Positions 16,117 to 23,792 of a DNA stretch of 64,000 nucleotides are shown piece by piece. Source of the stretch: Nocardioides sp. Root682 (GTDB lineage: Bacteria > Actinomycetota > Actinomycetes > Propionibacteriales > Nocardioidaceae); assembly GCF_001427795.1 (NCBI RefSeq), contig NZ_LMHJ01000001.1:2009664-2073663 (forward strand). The letters run 5' to 3'. Under the pieces are notes generated by a model. The model saw nothing but the letters and a program-made list of their open reading frames with translations. It was not told the origin of the DNA and did no database searches. Within the stretch, counting starts at the first letter, position 1; every line of letters starts with the position of its first letter. Both the position numbers and the translations under genes were made by a program.

Positions 16117-17283
16117 ATGAGCAGGTACGCCGCAGCGGCGCGGGCCAACGTGCCCCCGTTCCACGTGATGGACCTGCTCGCCGGAGCCGCCGAGCGGCAG
16201 CGCACCCACGGCGACCTGGTCAACCTCGTCGCGGGGCAGCCCAGCACCGGTGCGCCTGCGCCGGTCACGGCCGAGGCGATCCGCCTGCTCGGCACGGGCG
16301 ACCCGCTCGGCTACACGACCTCTACCGGCATTCCCGAGCTCCGCGCCGCGATCGCCGGCCACTACCGCCGGTCGTACGCGCTGGAGGTGAGCGCCGACGA
16401 CGTCATCGTCACGACCGGTTCGAGCGGCGGCTTCCTGCTCGCCTTCCTCGCCGCCTTCGACGCGGGCGACCGCGTGGCCATCGCCCGGCCGGGCTACCCC
16501 TGCTACCGCAACGTCCTCAGCGCCCTGGGCTGTGACCTGGTCGAGATCGCGACCGGTCCTGCGACCCGTTTCCAGCCCACGGTCGAGCAGCTGGCCCGGG
16601 CCCACGCGGAGACCCCGTTCGTCGGCCTGGTCGTGGCGAGTCCGGCCAACCCCACGGGCACGATGCTGCTCCCCGAGGAGCTCGCCGCGATCGCACGGTG
16701 GTGCGAGGAGCACGGCGTACAGCTGGTCTCCGACGAGATCTACCACGGAATCGAGTACGGCGAGAGTCTCGCCAGCTCCGCCTGGGCGACCTCGCGGGAG
16801 GCGGTCGTCTTCGGCTCGTTCTCGAAGTACTTCTCGATGACCGGCTGGCGGCTGGGCTGGATGCTGGCGCCCGAGCGACTGCGCCGGCCGGTCGACGTGC
16901 TGACGGGCAACTTCAGCATCTGTCCGCCCGTCCTGGCCCAGCACGCAGCACTCGCGGCCTTCGACGACGCGTCGTACGCCGAGCTCGACGCGCACGTCGG
17001 TCGCTACGCCCACAACCGCGGGCTGCTGCTCGACGGACTGCGCCGCCTCGGCATCACCGAGCTCGCCCCGGCCGACGGGGCGTTCTACGCCTACGCCGAC
17101 GTGCGCCACCTGACGACCGACTCGATGGCCTATGCGCGCGACCTGCTCGCCCGCACCGGCGTCGCCGTCGCCACGGGCATCGACTTCGACACCGTCGACG
17201 GGGCGAAATTCCTGCGCTTCAGCTTCGCCGGTACGACGGCCGACATCACCACGGCTCTCGACCGTCTGGACGGACACCTCTGA
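16117..17283 (+). CDS. PLP-dependent aminotransferase, class I/II
   Basis: The 388-residue protein is a fold-type I aminotransferase. The cofactor-ring region is GYTTSTGIPELRAAI (about 66-80). The substrate loop reads ARPGYPCYRNVLSALG, and PANPTGT follows near 175. SDEIYHGIEYGE carries the Asp that contacts the pyridine nitrogen. SFSKYFSMTGWRLGW (about 244) holds the Schiff-base lysine, and FLRFSFAGT carries the substrate-carboxylate Arg. The amino donor is not evident. It stands alone downstream of the repeat element, and the start is ATG 16117. Confidence 0.92.
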   Translation: MSRYAAAARANVPPFHVMDLLAGAAERQRTHGDLVNLVAGQPSTGAPAPVTAEAIRLLGTGDPLGYTTSTGIPELRAAIAGHYRRSYALEVSADDVIVTTGSSGGFLLAFLAAFDAGDRVAIARPGYPCYRNVLSALGCDLVEIATGPATRFQPTVEQLARAHAETPFVGLVVASPANPTGTMLLPEELAAIARWCEEHGVQLVSDEIYHGIEYGESLASSAWATSREAVVFGSFSKYFSMTGWRLGWMLAPERLRRPVDVLTGNFSICPPVLAQHAALAAFDDASYAELDAHVGRYAHNRGLLLDGLRRLGITELAPADGAFYAYADVRHLTTDSMAYARDLLARTGVAVATGIDFDTVDGAKFLRFSFAGTTADITTALDRLDGHL

Positions 17284-17327
17284 ATCGCTAGGTTTGAGGA
17301 CATCGATTCAGGGAAGGGGCGCGTTTC

Positions 17328-17777
17328 ATGTACGGCGACACGGAACTGATCCGGCGCCGCGTCTCGGCGTTGCGCGACCAGGGCGCCGAGGTGCGGGCCC
17401 TGGCCGACGAGCTCGTCGCGCGGGTCGAAGGCCTGGGCTGGTCGGGCCGCGCGGCTGATGCGATGACCGAACGCGTCTCCGACCGCGCCCGCCACCTGCG
17501 CGCCGCAGCCGACGGCCACGTGTCCGCCGCCGACGCACTCGCCTCGCACGCCGAAGCCGTCGACGCCGCCACCGACGACATCGACGCCGTCGAGACCCGG
17601 GTGACCGCGATGGTCGCCGATGCCCGGAGCAGGATCGCGGCGATCGCCGCCGCCAACGAGGACGGCCGACCCGCCGTCACCCCCGATCCCACCGACGAGG
17701 CCCTGGCCGCGTTCGTGGCCCCGCCTCGCGGGCACCGCGACTGGCTCGACGTCGACGTCCCCGGACTGGAGCGCTGA
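17328..17777 (+). CDS. WXG100-like helical protein, first gene of a putative ESX-type operon
   Basis: The 149-residue protein is largely alpha-helical. A GWSGRAADAM turn at about residues 36-45 resembles the WXG turn of ESAT-6-like proteins, with heptad-rich helices on both sides (VSALRDQGAEVRALADEL, then ARHLRAAADGHVSAADAL). The C-terminal 30 residues are Pro/Asp rich and may be a secretion tail. It is longer than the usual 100 residues. The next gene starts 2 bases after its stop. A type VII secretion role is an inference, because no EccC or other machine gene is in the window. Confidence 0.72.
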   Translation: MYGDTELIRRRVSALRDQGAEVRALADELVARVEGLGWSGRAADAMTERVSDRARHLRAAADGHVSAADALASHAEAVDAATDDIDAVETRVTAMVADARSRIAAIAAANEDGRPAVTPDPTDEALAAFVAPPRGHRDWLDVDVPGLER

Positions 17778-17779
17778 CC

Positions 17780-18751
17780 GTGCCCACCATCGACCTGACC
17801 CGGATCCCTTCGCGGGAGCCGGCCCCGCCCGCCCCCGTCCTCCTGCGCAACGCGCTCGACGCAGCGCCACGACGCCTCGGCGTCACCCTCCCCGAGCTCC
17901 AGCACGCCGCCCACCTGGCCGGCGACGCGCCACTGCCCTTCGACGTGGCGCCGCCCGCAGCCGCCGACGCCATGCAGTCCCGCCTGGGACAGAGCCCGGC
18001 CACCACCGAGGACCAGTCGTACCGATCCGTCGTCGAGGCGCTGCACCAGCCGGCGGAGTCCCTGGCCCGTCGCGGCCTGGTCGTCGACGGCGTCCTCGAC
18101 CCCGGTGTCGCCGGCGCCATCGGCCTGCTCGCCGCACCCCGCATCGCCCTCGATGCCGACCTGAGGATCGGGGAGGTCCAGGCCAAGGTCTGGCACCGCC
18201 AGGACGGTCCGGCCGTCGCCTCGCTCTCCACGGTCGACGGCATCGTCTTCGAGCTCGGCTGGTTCGGCACCGACGCCTGGGCAGCCGAGCTGGCCCGGGT
18301 CGCTGCTCCGTCGGAGGAGGTCGCGCTCACGACCTCCGCCCTCCCGTCGTACGTCGACCTCCCGCTCGAGCTCGCTGACGCGGCTGCCGAAGCGGTGCGG
18401 GTGGGCCGGGGCGACCTCGTCCCCGTGCTGACCTCCCGTCACTCCGGGGCCACTCGTGGTGCCGACGGCGCACTGCCCGACGACGTGGTGTCGCGCCTGC
18501 TGGTCGCCCTGTCGGGCGAGGCGCAGGGCAGGTTGCGCGCGCTGGTGGCCGATGTGTCCGGCGAGGAGGTCGACACCGTCGGCGTCGTGTCCTGGACGCT
18601 GCTCGCCGACGGCTGGCGGGCCCTGCGGCCGCACCACGAGGACGGCGTGCTGCGCCTGGAGATCCGTGCCGTCGAACCCGCTGACCTGGCCGGGGTGATC
18701 GCTCCCGTGATGGCTCCCCTCGTCGCGAACACGTCCGGGGAGGACCGATGA
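17780..18751 (+). CDS. Hypothetical protein, possibly EspG-like, second gene of the WXG operon
   Basis: This 323-residue cytoplasmic-looking protein has no signal peptide or membrane helix. It starts at GTG 17780. The central part alternates strands and helices (VQAKVWHRQDGPAVASL, GIVFELGWFG, then EEVALTTSALPSYVDLPL), broadly like EspG-type chaperones that hold WXG/PE-PPE proteins. I could not confirm that family. Its position between a WXG-like gene and a third partner, with an ATGA overlap into the latter, supports joint function. Confidence 0.65.
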   Translation: MPTIDLTRIPSREPAPPAPVLLRNALDAAPRRLGVTLPELQHAAHLAGDAPLPFDVAPPAAADAMQSRLGQSPATTEDQSYRSVVEALHQPAESLARRGLVVDGVLDPGVAGAIGLLAAPRIALDADLRIGEVQAKVWHRQDGPAVASLSTVDGIVFELGWFGTDAWAAELARVAAPSEEVALTTSALPSYVDLPLELADAAAEAVRVGRGDLVPVLTSRHSGATRGADGALPDDVVSRLLVALSGEAQGRLRALVADVSGEEVDTVGVVSWTLLADGWRALRPHHEDGVLRLEIRAVEPADLAGVIAPVMAPLVANTSGEDR

Positions 18752-20160
18752 CCCGCGACACCCAGACCACCCACGACGCCACCGCCGTCGACCCGGTGCC
18801 GTCGGCGGCCGCCACCGAGCGCCGCGGCGTTCCGGCGACGGCAGTGGAGGCAGCCGACCTGGCGGACAAGTACGACCAGATGCTCCGCCTCGCCGACCTC
18901 TTCGACGACGCGGGCGCCCAGATGCGCGAGTGGGCCAAGCTCGGTCGCGACGTGTTGACGGATCCCGAGATCGCCGCGTCGACGACCCTCTCCCCCCGTA
19001 CCTGGGCCACCGCCGAGGAGGCGCTGCGGGCCGCCACCACCGGCAGGGACGGCCTGCTGAGCCGTTCCATCGAGCTCGACGCCGATGCCCTCGTCCTGCG
19101 GGCGACGGTGCTGACCTACCGCTGGATCGACGAGCTCCAGGCCGCGGCCTACGAGACCCTGGGCTCGATCGCTGGCCGGGCGATCGGCTACCTCGCCCCG
19201 CAGGTCAGCCTCGGCGGTGCGATCGTCGCCGCCGGCCTGATCGAGACCGACGCGCTCGACCGCGACGGTGTCGCGTCGTACCTCAACGACCTCGCGGCCG
19301 CCAACCCCGAGCTGATGGACCACGTCACCACCGGTGGCGGACTGCTCGACAGTCTCCAGATGCGCGGACTGCTGACGGCCGGCGTCCTGTCCGGCGAGAG
19401 CGGCCGCGCCGCGCGCGCCGGTGGCCTGCGCGCTGCCGGGGTCCCCGAGCTGACCTCGGACTGGGGCGCAGCACTGCGCGACGTCGCGATGGGGGCCACC
19501 GACCCGGTGGAGCCCGCAGCGGCCACACCGGCACCGGCAGCCGAACCCCGCTCCGGGGCTCCGGAGGGGCTGGGCGACCTGATGACCCTGCTCACCGGCA
19601 GCGAGAGCACGAGCGACCCCGTCCGCATCCTGCAGGTGGGACCGGGCCGGCTGGTCGCGCTGCTGACGGGTCCCGCCGGCACCGGCCCCGCTCCCGGGCG
19701 TCTCCGCCTGGTGTCCGGCGACCAGTCCGGCTACGCCGCTGACGTGATCCGGGCTTTGGCCGCCGCAGCCGGCGCCTCCGACGAACCGACCCGCGTGATG
19801 CTGGTGGGCCGCGGCACGGGCGGCGCGGCAGCGCTCGAGATCGCCACCCACCCGGACCTGCCGGGCTTCGTGGTCGACCAGGTGGTCACCGCGAACGCGC
19901 CGTCGGCGCAGATCCCCCACCTGCCGGCCGACGTGCTCGTGCTGTCCCTGGAGGACCGCTCCGACCCCGTCGCGCTGCTCGGTTCGCTCATCAACGCGGC
20001 CTCGGACAACCGCCTCACGGTCGTCTACGACGCCGCGTCCGACCCGGAGCTGCCGGCCCTGGTCGCCGGGGGCCGGGCCGCGGACCGTGCCGACCACCCC
20101 GCCCTGCTGGCAGCGCTCGCGCGCTGGCGCGAGCAGGGCTACCTGCGCACCTCCGCCTGA
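18748..20160 (+). CDS. Large helical protein with degenerate alpha/beta-hydrolase-like half, third gene of the WXG operon
   Basis: The 470-residue protein overlaps the previous stop by 4 bases. Residues 1-30 are polar. Residues 35-220 are helical and resemble the N-terminal part of actinobacterial WXG/DUF1023-type proteins (LADKYDQMLRLADLFDDAGA, then RATVLTYRWIDELQ). An Ala/Pro linker lies near 250-270. Residues 290-470 look like an alpha/beta-hydrolase core (LVALLTGPAGTG, MLVGRGTGGAAALEIA, DVLVLSLEDRSDP). The usual nucleophile elbow GxSxG appears as GRGTGG, so the serine is missing and the half may bind rather than hydrolyse. The function is unknown. Confidence 0.68.
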   Translation: MTRDTQTTHDATAVDPVPSAAATERRGVPATAVEAADLADKYDQMLRLADLFDDAGAQMREWAKLGRDVLTDPEIAASTTLSPRTWATAEEALRAATTGRDGLLSRSIELDADALVLRATVLTYRWIDELQAAAYETLGSIAGRAIGYLAPQVSLGGAIVAAGLIETDALDRDGVASYLNDLAAANPELMDHVTTGGGLLDSLQMRGLLTAGVLSGESGRAARAGGLRAAGVPELTSDWGAALRDVAMGATDPVEPAAATPAPAAEPRSGAPEGLGDLMTLLTGSESTSDPVRILQVGPGRLVALLTGPAGTGPAPGRLRLVSGDQSGYAADVIRALAAAAGASDEPTRVMLVGRGTGGAAALEIATHPDLPGFVVDQVVTANAPSAQIPHLPADVLVLSLEDRSDPVALLGSLINAASDNRLTVVYDAASDPELPALVAGGRAADRADHPALLAALARWREQGYLRTSA

Positions 20161-20245
20161 CCCACCGCGCAAGCGATCTGCGCCACACCCGCCGCCTGCT
20201 CAGGCGGCGGGGGTCGACGCGCGCCCGGACGTTGTCCCCAGTTCC

Positions 20246-20284
20246 TTGACAAAACCGGGGTCAATGTATGCAACATAGTGTTGC
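20246..20284 (+). promoter_or_regulatory. Promoter with overlapping inverted repeat, aurF-like operon
   Basis: TTGACA at 20246-20251 is a consensus -35 box. The following DNA is AT-richer than its surroundings and contains the inverted repeat GCAACA-TAG-TGTTGC (20270-20284), which would cover the -10 region. It lies about 50 bases upstream of the ATG at 20336. The TetR protein encoded two genes downstream is the obvious candidate to bind it, but that is inference. Confidence 0.55.
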
Positions 20285-20335
20285 GCTAACAGAGTGCATG
20301 CTCCCGCTTTTCGATGACGAGAACGGATCTGAACC

Positions 20336-21334
20336 ATGACTGCCACCGCCGACCGCACCGCTGACATCGCTCCCGACACCACGGGGCTCAGCTACCAGGA
20401 CACCCTCCGGGTGCTGTCCGAGGCCTCGGTGCACCAGCACTTCGACGCGTTCCTCGACATCGCGTGGGACAGCCCCGAGTTCGAGATGATCCCGGACGAC
20501 CCGCGCTGGGTTCTTCCGGAGATCGACTCGCTCGGCCGGACCGAGTGGTACCAGTCGCTGCCGCTCGACCGGCAGATCGAGGTCGGCAAGTACCGCCTCT
20601 CCAACATCATGAAGGTCGGCCTGCAGTTCGAGCAGGTGCTGATCGGCGGCATCATGAGCCACCTCATCGGCATGGGCAACGACCGCGCCGAGTTCCGCTA
20701 CTCCACGCACGAGGTGACCGAGGAGTGCCACCACACCCAGATGTTCCAGGAGGGTGTGAACCGGATCGGTGTCGACGTCCAGGGCGGGCCGAAGTGGTTC
20801 GTCAAGGTGGCGCCGTTCCTGTGCCTGGCCGGCGGTCCGCTCACCAACATCTTCTTCATCGGCATCCTCGCCGGCGAGGAGCCGATCGACTACCTGCAGA
20901 AGTCGGTGCTGCGCTCGGGCCACGACCTGCACCCGATCGTCGAGCGCGTGATGCAGATCCACGTCGCCGAGGAGGCGCGCCACATCGGCTTCGCGCACAG
21001 CTACCTGATCGAGCGCTCGCAGGACTGGGGCCGCGTCCAGCGCTTCGGCCTCTCGCTGGCCTACCCGGTCATCATGCGGGTGCTGTGCGACGTGATCATG
21101 AAGCCGACCCGCCAGATGCAGAAGGACCTCGACATCCCGAAGCACGTCATGCGCGAGGTCTACTGGAAGAGCCCCGAGTCGCAGAAGCTGCTGCGCGACA
21201 CCTTCGGTGACGTGCGCATGCTCGCCGACGAGCTCGGCCTCATGAACAAGGTCTCGCGCCAGATCTGGCGTGCCCTGGGCATCAGCGGCCCCTCCTCGCG
21301 GTTCCGCAGCGAGCCCAAGTCCGCCGCGGTCTGA
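20336..21334 (+). CDS. AurF-like diiron oxygenase
   Basis: The 332-residue helical protein belongs to the p-aminobenzoate N-oxygenase (AurF) family. The diiron ligand motifs are visible as EECHH at residues 129-133 and EEARH at 212-216. Further acidic and histidine residues lie in the intervening helices (QFEQVLIGG near 97, HDLHPIVERVMQIHVAE near 196-212). AurF uses two irons and O2 to oxidise amines. Relatives of unknown substrate sit next to fprB in mycobacteria (Rv0885-Rv0886). The downstream gene is an FprB-type ferredoxin/reductase, the natural electron donor. The start is ATG 20336. Confidence 0.9.
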   Translation: MTATADRTADIAPDTTGLSYQDTLRVLSEASVHQHFDAFLDIAWDSPEFEMIPDDPRWVLPEIDSLGRTEWYQSLPLDRQIEVGKYRLSNIMKVGLQFEQVLIGGIMSHLIGMGNDRAEFRYSTHEVTEECHHTQMFQEGVNRIGVDVQGGPKWFVKVAPFLCLAGGPLTNIFFIGILAGEEPIDYLQKSVLRSGHDLHPIVERVMQIHVAEEARHIGFAHSYLIERSQDWGRVQRFGLSLAYPVIMRVLCDVIMKPTRQMQKDLDIPKHVMREVYWKSPESQKLLRDTFGDVRMLADELGLMNKVSRQIWRALGISGPSSRFRSEPKSAAV

Positions 21335-21358
21335 CCGCGGCCTGCGTCAGAGTCCGCC

Positions 21359-23050
21359 ATGGCCTACGTCGTCACGCAGTCCTGCTGCGCCGATGCCTCG
21401 TGCGTCGTCGCCTGCCCGGTCAACTGCATCCACCCCGCTCCCGGTGAGCCCGGCTTCGGGACCTCCGAGATGGTCTACATCGACGCCGACTCCTGCGTCG
21501 GCTGCGGTGCCTGCGCCACGGCCTGCCCGGTCGGCGCGATGGTGCCCGACGCCGCGTTGACGACCAAGCAGCTGCCGTTCATCGACCTCAACGCGGCCTA
21601 CTACGACGCGTTCCCGCACGCCGATCGCACGCCACTGGCGCTCGTGCCGCCACAACGGCGACTGACCCGCCCGGGTCCCTACCGGGTCGCCGTCATCGGC
21701 GCCGGCCCGGCCGGCCTGTACACGGCCGACGAGCTGCTCAAGCACCCCGAGGTCGAACGGGTCGACGTGTACGACCGGCTGCGGACGCCGTACGGCCTGG
21801 TCCGGCACGGGGTCGCGCCCGACCATGCCTCGACCAAGCAGGTCACCCGGCTGTTCGAGGCGATCGAGCGGCAGCCGCGGTTCCACTACGTGCTCGGGGC
21901 CGAGGTCGGCGCCGAGGGTGCGGTGACCCTCGCGGACCTGCGGACCAGCTACCACGCCGTGGTGTACGCCGTCGGCGCCTCCTCGGACCGCAACCTCGAC
22001 ATCCCCGGCGAGGACCTCACCGGTTCGATCCCCGCGACCGCGCTCGTGGGCTGGTACAACGGCCACCCCGACCAGACCGGGCTCGCCGTGCCCCTCACGG
22101 CGGCAGCCAACCCGTCGGGGCGCGCAGTGGTCGTCGGCAACGGCAACGTCGCCCTGGACGTGGCGCGCATCCTCACCCGCCCGCTGGACGTGCTCGAGAG
22201 GACCGACCTGGCTCCGGACCCGCTCGAGCAGCTGCGGGCCAGCGACCTCCGCGAGGTCGTCGTGCTCGGCCGCCGCGGACCGGCGCAGGCCGCGTTCACG
22301 GTGCCCGAGCTGATCGGTCTCGCCGGCCTCGACGACATCGACGTGGTCGTCGATGCCGACCCGGCCCTGCTGACCGGCGACGACCAGAAGAGCGTGCTCC
22401 TGCGGGAGCTCGCCGAGCGCACCCCGTCCGACGACCCGCAGCGGCGCCGGATCGTGCTCACCTTCACCGCGTCCCCGGTCGAGATCCTCGGTGAGGACGG
22501 ACGGGTGAGCGGTGTCCGCGTCGCGCGCAACGAGCTCGTCCCGAGTGCCGACGGCGACGTCCGCGCCCGGGCCACCGACGACGTGCGTGTCATCGAGACG
22601 AACCTGGTCATCCGCTCCGTCGGCCATCGTGGCCTGCCCGTTGCCGACCTCCCCTTCGACGACACCACGGCGACGGTCCCCAACGACGGTGGCCGCGTCG
22701 AACCCGGCGTGTACGTCGTCGGCTGGATCAAGCGCGGCCCGAACGGCTTCATCGGCACCAACAAGACCTGCGCGCAGGAGACCGTCGAAGCGATCCTCGA
22801 CGACCTCGACGGCGGGCTCCCCGAGCCGGCCGGATCCGCGAAGGAAGGTGCAGCGCTGGTCCGCGCGCGCCATCCCGAGGCCACCGGCCTGTCCGGCTGG
22901 CAACGGCTCGACGCCGCGGAGCGGGAGCGCGGCGTACGCAACGGCCGCCCCCGGACCAAGATCGTGGACCCCGTCGAGCAGCACACGATTGCCGCGACAC
23001 CGGCTGGAACGGCGCGCCGGCGCGGGTTGCTACGGCGTACGGTGTCGTGA
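21359..23050 (+). CDS. fprB: Ferredoxin-NADP reductase with N-terminal ferredoxin domain (FprB)
   Basis: The 563-residue protein fuses two units. Residues 1-75 are a bacterial ferredoxin with cysteine clusters CCADASCVVACPVNC and CVGCGACATACPVG. Residues 105-535 are an adrenodoxin-reductase-type flavoprotein with FAD motif VIGAGPAGLYTADEL, YGLVRHGVAPDH, NADP motif VVVGNGNVALDVARIL, and GWIKRGPNGFIGTN near the C-terminus. It would move electrons from NADPH to the fused ferredoxin and on to an oxygenase. It lies 24 bases after the AurF-like gene, matching the Rv0885-fprB pair of Mycobacterium tuberculosis. The start is ATG 21359. Confidence 0.93.
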   Translation: MAYVVTQSCCADASCVVACPVNCIHPAPGEPGFGTSEMVYIDADSCVGCGACATACPVGAMVPDAALTTKQLPFIDLNAAYYDAFPHADRTPLALVPPQRRLTRPGPYRVAVIGAGPAGLYTADELLKHPEVERVDVYDRLRTPYGLVRHGVAPDHASTKQVTRLFEAIERQPRFHYVLGAEVGAEGAVTLADLRTSYHAVVYAVGASSDRNLDIPGEDLTGSIPATALVGWYNGHPDQTGLAVPLTAAANPSGRAVVVGNGNVALDVARILTRPLDVLERTDLAPDPLEQLRASDLREVVVLGRRGPAQAAFTVPELIGLAGLDDIDVVVDADPALLTGDDQKSVLLRELAERTPSDDPQRRRIVLTFTASPVEILGEDGRVSGVRVARNELVPSADGDVRARATDDVRVIETNLVIRSVGHRGLPVADLPFDDTTATVPNDGGRVEPGVYVVGWIKRGPNGFIGTNKTCAQETVEAILDDLDGGLPEPAGSAKEGAALVRARHPEATGLSGWQRLDAAERERGVRNGRPRTKIVDPVEQHTIAATPAGTARRRGLLRRTVS

Positions 23051-23078
23051 CGCCGTGCTGAGCCGAGGAGGTGCCGTC

Positions 23079-23792
23079 ATGGGGACGCCCAGGAGCGGAT
23101 CCACCGACGGCCGGAAGCGGCGCTGGGAGGAGCACAACGCCGCCCGCCGCCAGGCGATCATCGACGCCGCGATCGTGGTGCTGCAACGCGACATCGCACC
23201 CGGCGACGAGATCAGCGTCCAGCAGATCGCCGACGAGGCGTCGGTGCACCGCACCGTGCTCTACCGCTACTTCGAGGACCGCACCGACCTGGACCTCGCC
23301 ATCCAGCGCGAGATCTGCGTGCGCGCCGCCGACCCGCTGCTCAACGCCATCACCCTCGAGGGAACGCCCCGGGAGATCGTGCGCCGCATCGTCGGCGCCT
23401 ACGTCACCTGGGCGGTGGAGAACCTCGCACTGCTCCGCTTCGCAGAGCGCGAGGTGGCCGGTGCACCGTCCAAGCCGCTGGACGAGGCGATCAACCAGTT
23501 CGCCGAGCAGATCGAGCTCGTGATCGGCGCCTTCATGGAGATCCTCGACGCCCAGGTCTCCGAGGACGACCGCGACTCGCTGACCCCGTGGGTGTTCCTG
23601 CTCGTGGGTGGCGGCATGGCCGCCGTACGGAGCTGGACCTCCCGCGAGGAGCTCCGGCCCTCCGCCGAGGCGTTCACGGCCCTGCTCGCCGACGTCACCT
23701 GGCTCCAGGTCGAAGGCCTGGCCCGGACCCGTTCCATCGATGTGCCCGACCTCCCGGTCGAGCAGATCCTCAACCTGAAGGAAGCACCATGA
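23079..23792 (+). CDS. TetR-family regulator within the aurF-fprB operon
   Basis: The 237-residue protein has an N-terminal TetR helix-turn-helix (about residues 25-75: ARRQAIIDAAIVVLQ, then ISVQQIADEASVHRTVLYRYF). A ligand-binding helical domain follows. The ATG at 23079 has a good GAGGAG ribosome site 8 bases upstream, and codons further upstream overlap fprB. Its stop shares ATGA with the monooxygenase start. It probably represses its own operon through the palindrome at 20270-20284. In mycobacteria a TetR protein (EthR) likewise controls the EthA monooxygenase, though there the genes are divergent. Confidence 0.88.
   Translation: MGTPRSGSTDGRKRRWEEHNAARRQAIIDAAIVVLQRDIAPGDEISVQQIADEASVHRTVLYRYFEDRTDLDLAIQREICVRAADPLLNAITLEGTPREIVRRIVGAYVTWAVENLALLRFAEREVAGAPSKPLDEAINQFAEQIELVIGAFMEILDAQVSEDDRDSLTPWVFLLVGGGMAAVRSWTSREELRPSAEAFTALLADVTWLQVEGLARTRSIDVPDLPVEQILNLKEAP

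Noticed and set aside
15158..16120. A plus-strand frame running through copy 1 of the palindromic repeat
   Set aside because: It is an Arg-rich shadow of the flavoprotein gene and only appears to continue because the repeat itself (encoding SFTGRPVKL) has no stop in that frame.
17280..17311. Inverted repeat CTGAATCG ... CGATTCAG with a 16-base spacer before the WXG-like gene
   Set aside because: The arms are only 8 bases, the spacer is long, and it overlaps the aminotransferase stop. It is too weak to call an operator or terminator.
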